Assembly (NCBI RefSeq): GCF_020283565.1
Contig: NC_060063.1
Location: 25,474,777 to 25,538,776, forward strand
Length of the DNA stretch: 64,000 nt
Source of the DNA: Trifolium pratense
Lineage: Eukaryota; Streptophyta; Magnoliopsida; Fabales; Fabaceae
Direction of reading: 5' to 3'
Positions within the stretch are counted from its first letter, which is position 1. The number at the start of each line of letters is the position of its first letter. Below are positions 55,734 through 64,000 of this stretch, one piece after another. The notes under the pieces are model-generated. The model saw nothing but the letters and a program-made list of their open reading frames with translations, was not told where the DNA came from and made no database searches. Made by a program: the position numbers and the translations under genes.

Positions 55734-56426
55734 GTGATTCGTTCAGGAATCATGGCTGCTGCGAGGACGAATGCTCAGATTGCGGAGGCTTTGGCCGCAC
55801 TCACCAACATTGTGGTTAGAGATCATCAACCTGGAAGAGAGGTAGAGATGAGGTTGGAAAGGTTCATGAAGCAGAAACCGCCAACATTTACCGGAGGTTA
55901 CAACCCGGATGGAGCTCACAAGTGGCTGGAGGAACTTGAGATAATTTTTGAAGCAATGGATTGTTCCGAGGAAGGGAAGACAACCCTTGGGACATATGTG
56001 TTGCGTGAGGAAGCGAATGTGTGGTGGAAGAACGCCAAGTTGAGGCTAGGACCCGGTGGTATGGCTATACCATGGGCAATGTTTAAAAGAGAATTTCTGG
56101 TTAAGTATTTTCCTGTGGATGTGAAGAACAAGAAAGTGGTGGAATTCATGGAGTTGAAACAGGGAAATATGACGGTAGCTGATTATGCCGTCAAGTTTGA
56201 GACTTTGTGTGCGTTTAGCCCGCATTACAACACTATGGAAGCGGAGAACGACAAGTGTGTGAAGTTTGAAAGTGGTCTACGTCCAGACATTAAACATATG
56301 ATTGGATTTTCGCAGATAAGGGATTTTGCGACCCTTGTGAACAAAAGTAGGATTTGTGATGAGGATGGTAGAGCTAAGGTGAATTACTACAAGGCTGCGA
56401 ATGACCGAAAAGGGAAAGGACAATAG
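55734..56426 (+). CDS. Gag capsid portion of G3, ending at an in-frame TAG
   Basis: Reads from 55734 (MIRSGIMAAART) or, more likely, the ATG at 55752 (MAAARTNAQI). The retrotransposon gag domain fills about residues 20-220. The frame ends at TAG (56424-56426), where G1 and G2 have Asp in GQDRGKPY or GLDRGKPY. The next codons (RGKPYDN) continue the gag frame to the zinc knuckles. The stop therefore truncates Gag before its nucleic-acid-binding domain unless it is read through. Confidence 0.9.
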   Translation: MIRSGIMAAARTNAQIAEALAALTNIVVRDHQPGREVEMRLERFMKQKPPTFTGGYNPDGAHKWLEELEIIFEAMDCSEEGKTTLGTYVLREEANVWWKNAKLRLGPGGMAIPWAMFKREFLVKYFPVDVKNKKVVEFMELKQGNMTVADYAVKFETLCAFSPHYNTMEAENDKCVKFESGLRPDIKHMIGFSQIRDFATLVNKSRICDEDGRAKVNYYKAANDRKGKGQ

Positions 56427-59400
56427 CGCGGAAAACCTTATGATAACCGCGGTAGGGGTAATACAAGTGGTGGTAAGAAGCCGGTGAATGGAAGTTGTTA
56501 CAACTGTGGAGAAAGGGGTCATATGTCTTATGATTGCCCCAAGAAAGGAGATAGGTGTAAGAATTGTGGAAAGCTGGGCCACAAGACCGAAGTGTGTAGG
56601 ACAAAAGTGGTGTGTTTCAACTGTGGTGAGGAAGGCCACAAGAGTCCGACTTGTAAGAAGCCCAAGAAGGTGATGGGCAAGGTGTTTGCTTTGAGTGGAG
56701 AGGATGCTAGCCTTGAGGACAATCTCATTAGAGGTACGTGTTTCATCTATAACACTCCTTTAATTGCGATTATAGATACGGGAGCGACGCATTCTTTTAT
56801 TTCTTTGGATTGTGCGAAGCGTCTTAGTATTCCTTTAACGGATATGATGGGTAGGATGGAAATAGAAACTCCTGCTAATGGTTCAGTGATTACCCGACAA
56901 GTATGTCGTAACTGCCCCGTAACCATTTTTGGTAGGCATTTTGGTATGGATTTAGTGTGTATTCCACTTAGTGGTATGGATGTAATTTTTGGTATGAATT
57001 GGTTAATCTTTAATCGAATTCATATCAACTGTTGTGAGAAGGCCGTTGTTTTTCCGAAGCCGGAGGAGAACTTGCACTTGATGAGTGGAAAGGAAGTATC
57101 GGAAGCGTTGAAAGAACATGCCGAGATGTTCATGATGTTTGCATCATTGAAACTCGAAGGAGGAGTTAAGATAGAAGAGTTACCGATCGTTTGTGAATTC
57201 CCAGATGTGTTTCCGGATGACATATCTGACGTGCCTCCGAAGCGAGAGGTAGAGTTTTCTATCGACCTAGTACCTGGAACTAGCCCGATATCGATGGCGC
57301 CGTATCGAATGTCAGCGTCAGAGTTGAATGAATTGAAGAAGCAACTTGAAGAGCTGCTTGAGAAGAGGTTTGTTCGACCGAGTGTTTCGCCATGGGGAGC
57401 GCCAGTGTTGCTTGTGAAGAAGAAAGATGGAAGCATGAGATTATGTATAGACTATCGTCAGTTGAACAAAGTGACGATCAAGAATAAATATCCACTTCCG
57501 AGGATAGATGATTTGATGGATCAACTAGTTGGAGCTTGTGTGTTTAGTAAGATCGATTTGAGATCTGGATACCATCAGATTAGAGTAAAGACGGAAGACA
57601 TACCTAAGACTGCATTTAGGACGAGGTATGGGCACTACGAGTATTCAGTTATGCCGTTTGGTGTGACCAATGCACCTGGAGTTTTCATGGAGTATATGAA
57701 CCGAATTTTCCATTCATTTTTGGATAGATTCGTGGTGGTGTTCATCGACGACATTTTGATTTACTCAAAATCCGAGGAAGAGCACGAGGAGCACTTGAGG
57801 ATTGTTTTGCAAGTCTTGAAGGAGAAGAAGTTGTATGCCAAGTTGTCGAAGTGTGAATTTTGGATGAAAGAGGTGAGTTTCTTAGGGCATATAATTTCAA
57901 GTGGAGGAATCGCGGTAGATCCTGCGAAGGTTGACGCTGTGTCACAGTGGGGAACGCCGGAATCTGTTTCAGAGATTAGAAGTTTCCTTGGTTTAGCCGG
58001 TTATTATAGAAGATTCATCGAAGGTTTTTCGAAGTTGGCTTTACCGTTAACCAAGTTAACGAGGAAGGATCAAGCGTTTGTTTGGGATGGTATTTGTGAG
58101 AAGAGTTTCCAAGAGCTCAAGAGAAGATTGACTACTGCACCTGTGTTGATTTTACCTGATGCCAAAGAGTCGTTCGTCGTGTATTGCGATGCTTCGAAGT
58201 TAGGACTTGGCGGAGTGCTTATGCAAGGGGGTAACGTGGTAGCTTATGCTTCAAGACAACTGAAGGTTCACGAGAGGAACTATCCAACGCATGATTTGGA
58301 GTTAGCCGCCGTGGTGTTTGCTTTGAAAGTGTGGAGACACTACTTGTATGGGTCGAGGTTTGAAGTGTTTAGTGATCACAAGAGTCTAAGATACTTATTC
58401 GACCAGAAGGAGTTGAATATGAGGCAACGTAGATGGCTCGAATTCTTAAAGGACTACGATTTTGAATTGAGTTATCACCCCGGAAAAGCCAATGTGGTGG
58501 CCGATGCATTAAGTAGGAAAACTTTGCATATGTCATCATTGATGGTGAGAGAGTTAGAGTTGATTGAAGAATTCCGAGACTTGAGTCTTGTGTGCGAGGT
58601 TACTTCTTCAAGTGTGAAGCTAGGAATGTTAAGACTGACGAATCCTTTTCTTGAAGATATTAAAGAACGTCAGAAATCGGATAAGAGATTGATGGAGAAG
58701 ATGGTACTCATCAATGAAGGCAAGGAGACCAATATCAAGATTGATGAAAGTGGAGTCATGAGATTTCACGGAAGAGTTTGTGTACCGGATGTACCCGAAT
58801 TGAAGAGAATGATCATGGAAGAAGGTCACAGAAGTGGTTTGAGTATACATCCTGGAGTAACCAAGATGTATCAGGATTTGAGGAAGTTGTTTTGGTGGCC
58901 GGGAATGAAGAGGCAAATTTCTGAATTTGTTTATTCATGCTTAACTTGTCAGAAATCGAAGATTGAGCATCAGAAGCCGTTTGGTTTGTTACAACCAATG
59001 TTTATACCCGAATGGAAATGGGATAGCATTGCGATGGATTTTGTGGGAGGTTTACCGAAGACCAAGAAAGGTCATGAGGTGATTTGGGTAGTAGTAGATC
59101 GTTTGACGAAGTGTGCTCACTTCATTGCTATTAGGAAAGGTACCTTGGTGCCTAAGTTGGCCGAGATTTATGTGGAGCAGATTGTGAAGCTACATGGTAT
59201 TCCAACAAGTATTATTTCGGATAGAGATCCGAGATTTACTTCCAGATTTTGGGAAAGCTTGCAAGAAGCTTTAGGAACGAAGTTGAGGTTGAGTTCAGCG
59301 TATCACCCTCAGACAGATGGTCAGTCGGAGAGGACGATACAATCCTTAGAGGATTTGTTGAGGGCTTGTGTTTTGGAGCAAAACGTGAATTGGGATTCTT

Positions 59401-60116
59401 GTTTGCCGTTGGTAGAGTTTACATACAACAACAGTTACCATTCTAGTATTGGAATGGCACCGTTTGAGGCTTTGTATGGGAGAAGGTGTAGGACACCTCT
59501 GTGTTGGTATGAAACTGGAGAAGGTGCAATTCTTGGACCAGAGATTGTACAAGAAACAACAGAGAAGATTCGGATGATTCGTGAGAAGATGAAAGCGTCT
59601 CAGAGTCGACAGAAGAGTTATCATGATAAGAGGAGGAAGGACATTGAATTCCAAGAAGGGGATCATGTATTCCTACGAGTTAAATCGACTACTGGAGTAG
59701 GACGTGCGTTGAAGTCAAGGAAGTTGACGTCGAGGTTTATTGGACCGTTTGAGATTTTGAAGCGAGTTGGGAAAGTTGCGTATAGGATTGCATTACCGCC
59801 ATCATTGGCGAATTTGCACGATGTTTTTCATGTATCACAGTTACGCAAGTATGTGTCTGATCCGACACACGTGATTGAATCGGACGATGTTCAAGTGAGG
59901 GATGACTTGACCATCGAGACTGTGCCTTTGAGAATCGAAGGAAGAGAAGTGAAGAGGTTGAGGAACAAAGAGATTGCATCCGTGAAAGTCGTGTGGGGAG
60001 GACCGGCTGGTGAGAATGCGACGTGGGAGTTGGAAAGCAAGATGAGAGATTCTTATCCCGATCTGTTTCTAGGTAATTTCGAGGGCGAAATTCTTTTAAG
60101 GGGGGTAGGATTGTAA
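56427..60116 (+). CDS. Nucleocapsid and pol of G3, open from the TAG to the LTR
   Basis: Same frame as gag; uninterrupted. Numbered from the ATG at 55752: three CCHC knuckles near residues 248-315 and the protease motif DTGATHS near 342. Reverse transcriptase has DYRQLNKVT and FIDD near 664, and RNase H has [12 protein letters not shown] near 810. Integrase has an intact HHCC site (HPGVTKM..CLTCQ near 1033), first Asp near 1096 (AMDFVGG), then SDRDPRF and GQSERTIQ. A Tekay-type chromodomain near 1395-1440 ([18 protein letters not shown]) probably targets integration to marked chromatin. The stop TAA lies inside the 3' LTR (TTG TAA across the border). Compared with G1, the Trp and Cys lost there are intact. 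Confidence 0.95.
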   Translation, partial: RGKPYDNRGRGNTSGGKKPVNGSCYNCGERGHMSYDCPKKGDRCKNCGKLGHKTEVCRTKVVCFNCGEEGHKSPTCKKPKKVMGKVFALSGEDASLEDNLIRGTCFIYNTPLIAIIDTGATHSFISLDCAKRLSIPLTDMMGRMEIETPANGSVITRQVCRNCPVTIFGRHFGMDLVCIPLSGMDVIFGMNWLIFNRIHINCCEKAVVFPKPEENLHLMSGKEVSEALKEHAEMFMMFASLKLEGGVKIEELPIVCEFPDVFPDDISDVPPKREVEFSIDLVPGTSPISMAPYRMSASELNELKKQLEELLEKRFVRPSVSPWGAPVLLVKKKDGSMRLCIDYRQLNKVTIKNKYPLPRIDDLMDQLVGACVFSKIDLRSGYHQIRVKTEDIPKTAFRTRYGHYEYSVMPFGVTNAPGVFMEYMNRIFHSFLDRFVVVFIDDILIYSKSEEEHEEHLRIVLQVLKEKKLYAKLSKCEFWMKEVSFLGHIISSGGIAVDPAKVDAVSQWGTPESVSEIRSFLGLAGYYRRFIEGFSKLALPLTKLTRKDQAFVWDGICEKSFQELKRRLTTAPVLILPDAKESFVVYCDASKLGLGGVLMQGGNVVAYASRQLKVHERNYPTHDLELAAVVFALKVWRHYLYGSRFEVFSDHKSLRYLFDQKELNMRQRRWLEFLKDYDFELSYHPGKANVVADALSRKTLHMSSLMVRELELIEEFRDLSLVCEVTSSSVKLGMLRLTNPFLEDIKERQKSDKRLMEKMVLINEGKETNIKIDESGVMRFHGRVCVPDVPELKRMIMEEGHRSGLSIHPGVTKMYQDLRKLFWWPGMKRQISEFVYSCLTCQKSKIEHQKPFGLLQPMFIPEWKWDSIAMDFVGGLPKTKKGHEVIWVVVDRLTKCAHFIAIRKGTLVPKLAEIYVEQIVKLHGIPTSIISDRDPRFTSRFWESLQEALGTKLRLSSAYHPQTDGQSERTIQSLEDLLRACVLEQNVNWDSCLPLVEFTYNNSYHSSIGMAPFEALYGRRCRTPLCWYETGEGAILGPEIVQETTEKIRMIREKMKASQSRQKSYHDKRRKDIEFQEGDHVFLRVKSTTGVGRALKSRKLTSRFIGPFEILKRVGKVAYRIALPPSLANLHDVFHVSQLRKYVSDPTHVIESDDVQVRDDLTIETVPLRIEGREVKRLRNKEIASVKVVWGGPAGENATWELESKMRDSYPDLFLGNFEGEILLRGVGL
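60097..60111 (+). other. Polypurine tract of G3
   Basis: TAAGGGGGGTAGGAT directly precedes the 3' LTR. It overlaps the last codons of pol (RGVGL). Confidence 0.85.
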
Positions 60117-62483
60117 CGACCCGTTTTTCGTATTCGTATATTTTATTAAATGTTATTTTATTTATTAATTGGCTTTTATTATTTTAGTGAGCGACGAATA
60201 ATTATTTAGCCGATCGTAAGTTATTAGGCGCGAGAACCTTGTTTTGGGCTTAATGGGGCGTGAGAGACCTTATGGGCTTAAGCCAATTGGATTTGGGCTT
60301 GGTTCATGACACATGAGAAGTAGTATAAGTAGCAAGTCCAACTTATGAATAGTATCATAAATTCATTTCCTTGAGTTTGAGTGAGTAGAAGAAGATAGAG
60401 CAAGAGCTAGGGTTTTGGCTAAGAGAAAGCTTGAGCAAGAGAAGGCTTGGATCATCATCTTTGCTTAAGGTAAGAGATTAGAATTCATGATTCTTGAGTG
60501 ACAAGGAGGGGGGAGATTGTCTATGTCTCCGTTCCCGAACTCTCCCACTCAATTTCTTTTAGACTTTTGATAAGCTTTTGTATGTGAGTGTGATGTTCTT
60601 CATCATCACTTTGTATGTGTTAATCACTAGCTTGATTCCATGATGAATATGTATGTGTTTGGATCATTTTTGTTAAGTTTAGGAAAGTTGCTTAAAACTC
60701 AAGTAATTGGCTTGATTTTGATTATTTGAGGTATTTGGATGTTTGGAAGAGATGATTAATGTTCCTTGATACCATATATGTTTGGAATGACTGTTTATAT
60801 GAATTTATAACATGTTTAGATGAATTTTTGAGTTGATTTAAGGTTAAACCGCCTTAGATAACTCAAGAACAGATATTCTGTTCTGGTGTGGTTCGCTAAG
60901 CGACCAGTAGTTCGCTGTAGCGAACAGGTTCGCTGAAGCTCGCCAAGTCTCGCCATGAGCAGGTGATTCTCTGGTGATGTTCGCTGAGGCTCGCTAAGCC
61001 TTCGCTCAGCGAATAGTTCGTTGAAGCTCGCCAAGTCTCGCCATGAGCAGGTTACTTCCTGGTGTAGTTCGCCAAGTCTCGCTAAGGCTTCGCTTAGCGA
61101 AGGCCTCTGTGACAGCAATTTTTGTTAATGTTTGTAAGTGTATTCAGGCACTTGTAACATGGTTTAGGGGTATCCTTACATGATTGTTGATACATGTTGA
61201 TGCTGTTAATGCTTATTGTTAATCGTTATATGAATGAAAAACGTGTATGCAATAAGTGTAGCTTAAAGTGAGCAATGTATATGTTTTAGCATTAACTTGC
61301 AATGATAAGAGAATGATGTATGTTTTATGACATAAGTATAAATGAAACCTTGTGTGTATAAAAATGAGTATGCAGATAATTATCATGTGAATAATTATGA
61401 ATTGGGTGATAGGATATTGTGTTATCCTAATGTGTTAGATGTTGGAATTGTGTTTCCGCATCAGTGAATGAATAGCTTCGAGCTAGATAGCGTCATGTAT
61501 TTGATGTGTTTAAAAGTAATCATGCATTCATGATTGTATGTGAACATTGGAAACTTGGGTTCCAATAACGAAAATGGATTATGTGTCCATAATGAAGCCG
61601 AGGATCGGATTAGATGAATCCATGAGTCCAGAGCTGCTATCCAACAGGATATAAAACTGTTTTGGCTTATCCAAGGGAGATAAGATGGTTCGGTAAGTTC
61701 CGACATATCCAGCATGATATAAAACTGTTCTTGGTCCACCGTTGGTGAGACATCTTGGTACCACATGCATTTAGTTATGTCTAGGGATGGCATGACAGTG
61801 AATTAATTGGCATTAGATACCTTAGGGTAAATGCGCATATATTTGATAAATGGTAAGTGACATTATTTGGTTGAATGGTGTTGAACTTTATTAATTGATA
61901 ATCGTTTAGTGCGATGTTTTGGCGTGAGTTAGAATATGTATGATGTAGTTCGAAAGTGTAAGGTCTTTCTTATGCTCGTATGATATGCGATTATGTTTTC
62001 TAACTCTCTGCTTTGTGTTATTTGCTGGACCTTTGGGGGTTCAGATATTCAGGCTGAGGATTGTGCCGACGTTTAGACTGCTGTTCTAGCGTGGTGTTGA
62101 AGTACCTTTTGGTGAGGAGATTTAGCATAGATTACTCCTCTTAGTACTAGCTTTTGACTAGAGTTTGTAAATAGTGAATGCTCTGGTAATGTAACATCGA
62201 GTCGGGGTTTACGCTTGGATTTCATCGTATATCGGTGTTACCTTTTGTTATGCTAGTTCTTGTATAAGTGACATCTTTAGGGATGAATATGGCTTATGTA
62301 TATATATATGTATATATATGCATGCTTGGTATGATTGGAATCCGCTGTTGCTTTTCATGTTAAATTTCATGATGCTCTGTGTGTATGCTTGTGTTTTAAT
62401 TACTGCGTGGCACTCTGCCTTTACACTTGTTGAAAAGTTTTTAAAATTACGTTTTTAAGGGTAGTATGGGTATGGGTGTTACA
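60112..62483 (+). repeat. 3' LTR of G3
   Basis: 2372 bp, the same length as the 5' LTR. No differences seen on reading. Ends gggtgttaca, followed by the cactt duplication. Confidence 0.97.
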
Positions 62484-63164
62484 CACTTCAAGTGAGAGGA
62501 GTGTCTTAATGTGAGAGATAAGAGGATATAATGTCAACTGTTGGATCAAAATATACGGTCAAGATTAGATTACAGTTAAAAAGGCACGGCACACATGATC
62601 TCTTGTGGTTAAAACAACACTGCGCTACCCTTCATCATGCCGACTTTGAATCTTCATCTTTATCGTTTTCTGCATGTACTGCAGATTTTTCTCAATTCTC
62701 TGATTCCACCTTTCATATGCTTTTTTTCATTGGTGCATTAGTGGTAGTTGTGATGCAAATTTGTCTGATTATTTCCATTTAATTTTAGGAAAGAGGTATT
62801 AAGATGATTCAACGAAATAACATGCGCAAATACTATGGATCCAAATTTTAGATGTAACAATAAAATTCTAATTGGTTATTTCAAGGTTTTCAATTTTTAA
62901 ATTTGGAAAAGGATGTATACAGGTCGTGGCTTGGCTGAGATGGTTGGAATTGAATTTTCTGATGATTTTAGATTTGAGGTGGATGCAGTTTTAGACCTAG
63001 TAATTGGAAGAGAAAAGGGACCTACGAAAGAAGGGAATAAAAAGAGATCATGCGTGTTGTTCCTTTTTAACTGTAATCTAATCTTGACCGTGTATTTTGA
63101 TCCAACAGTTGACATTATATCCTCTCATCTCTCACATTAAGACACTCCTCTCACTTGAAGTGTC

Positions 63165-63167
<3 letters not shown>

Positions 63168-63199
<32 letters not shown>

Positions 63200-64000
63200 G
63201 GAGTTGGGGTTCGAACTCCGAACACTCCACTTATTCATTTTTAAGATGGAATTTCTAGTCACTAAACTACTTGAACAAAAAAAAAAACATCCATTTAAAT
63301 TTTTACATAAATCTGAAAAATTATTCAATGTGACATTATTACAATACATCAAAATTTAAAGTCATTTAATAAAAATGCTTATAAAGTTTTTTGTTTTGTT
63401 AAAACTCTGATTCTTATGATAAGGTGTCATGATCGATAATCTGTAGTTCAACTGTGAAATGAATATTTTTAAATTACTCGTTTTGAAACCAACTTAATGC
63501 AATCTATTGTCTCCATTGTTACAACCTAGTAGGTTGTTTGTTGGGATATTCTACGTAAAAGTTTGAGTTCGAATTCGAGCACCACATTTCACACACTTCG
63601 TATATATGTGTTATTTGAATATGCCTTAACCACTAAACAAATAAAAGAAACAAAAATTATATAAGTTGTTGTGAACACATGTTGAAACATTTATAAGTCA
63701 AATTTATTTTCAGATAAAAATCGATTTAAAAAGTAGACTGTTAACAACAACCATTTTGTTTTTTATGACATAAACAACCACCAATTTAAGAGTCTGATTC
63801 CACATTTTTCATTTTTTTTTAATCAAAGAGTTTGATAGTTAAAATTTAATCATTAAAATGAATAAATGAAATATCTGAAGTTCGAACTTTATTCTTACAT
63901 ATATTATTATACGATATTTTTACCAACTGAATTAATCACGGAAACTAACATTTTTCATATCTGTTTCAACAACACAGGCAGCATATGCAGAACATGGCCA
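63168..64000. other. TA microsatellite and AT-rich spacer
   Basis: TA units run to about 63196. A GGTTCGAACTCC sequence near 63209-63220 resembles a tRNA-type B box, and ttcgaattcgag occurs near 63570, as seen in some plant SINEs. No A box, poly-A or boundaries could be supported. No coding sequence. Confidence 0.4.

Larger units (their letters stand above)
53257..62483 (+). mobile_element. Tekay/Del chromovirus G3, very recent insertion
   Basis: Perfect cactt duplication (53252-53256 and 62484-62488) and two 2372-bp LTRs with no difference that I could see. The gag-pol reading frame of about 1461 codons has a single in-frame TAG. All catalytic motifs are intact. This is the youngest element in the window and the best candidate for recent activity. 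Confidence 0.97.
53247..63167. mobile_element. Long-TIR MITE in TA repeats, split by G3
   Basis: The left ten bases GGGGACACTT (53247-53256) continue after G3 at 62489. The arm to about 62590 (caagtgagaggagtgtctta onward) is the reverse complement of 63050-63167. The MITE without G3 is about 690 bp, with about 115-bp arms, no ORF of note, and TA microsatellites on both sides (to 53246 and from 63168). Confidence 0.85.

Noticed and set aside
63200..63225. tRNA gene suggested by GGTTCGAACTCC
   Set aside because: No cloverleaf or A box around it; at best a decayed SINE.

Overview
The window is a block of nested plant transposable elements with no convincing host gene. The organism is a dicot, most likely a papilionoid legume. 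The reasons are SIRE/Maximus-type copia elements with envelope-like ORFs (first known from soybean), Tekay/Del chromoviruses with 2.0-2.4 kb LTRs, AT-rich spacers and LINE remnants of a kind common in legumes. The species cannot be fixed from the sequence alone.

Layout. 1-4710: decayed Ty1/copia element C1 (+), cut by the window edge. 5061-5398: long-TIR MITE. 5719-7531: truncated Tekay LTR, next to a CACTA remnant (7532-8538). 9334-18531: young SIRE-lineage copia element C2 (-), TSD ataga, with an uninterrupted 1623-codon gag-pol and a decayed env-like extension after a UAG. 18643-19030, 20098-20244 and 40269-40400: pieces of one old LINE (-), split by a non-autonomous CACTA element (19073-20097) and by Tekay element G1 (20245-40263, TSD cgaaa). 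G1 is itself split in its right LTR by SIRE-lineage copia element C3 (27361-38759, TSD gggta). 40417-47905: a small non-autonomous LTR element whose single ORF encodes a zf-XS-like zinc finger (the SGS3/FDM/IDN2 domain). It is split in its 3' LTR by gag-only Tekay derivative G2 (42008-47110, TSD tagga) and ends in an inverted LTR. 48194-48992: MITE between microsatellites. 49789-51735: LINE reverse-transcriptase pseudogene (+). 53247-63167: a second MITE in TA repeats, split by Tekay element G3 (+, 53257-62483, TSD cactt) with visually identical LTRs.

Chronology from nesting and LTR divergence by eye: old LINEs and C1; then the zf-XS element; then C2 (6 substitutions in 990 bp) and G1 (about 0.5%); then G2 (4 in 1996) and C3 (2 substitutions plus 2 small indels in 1095); then G3 (none seen). 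Only C2 keeps an open gag-pol. G3 lacks one by a single in-frame UAG in gag. G1 has a nonsense codon and a lost zinc-finger cysteine. G2 and C3 carry large internal deletions and must have moved in trans.

The most notable signals are: the zf-XS ORF inside an LTR element, and that element's abnormal inverted-LTR end; arrays of consecutive covarying hairpins in every Tekay LTR; a TMV-type UAG-CAA-UUA readthrough context between pol and env in C2; and an acidic antisense ORF with SUMO-interaction-like motifs in C3. All calls come from reading the sequence and recalled family features; no database search was run.
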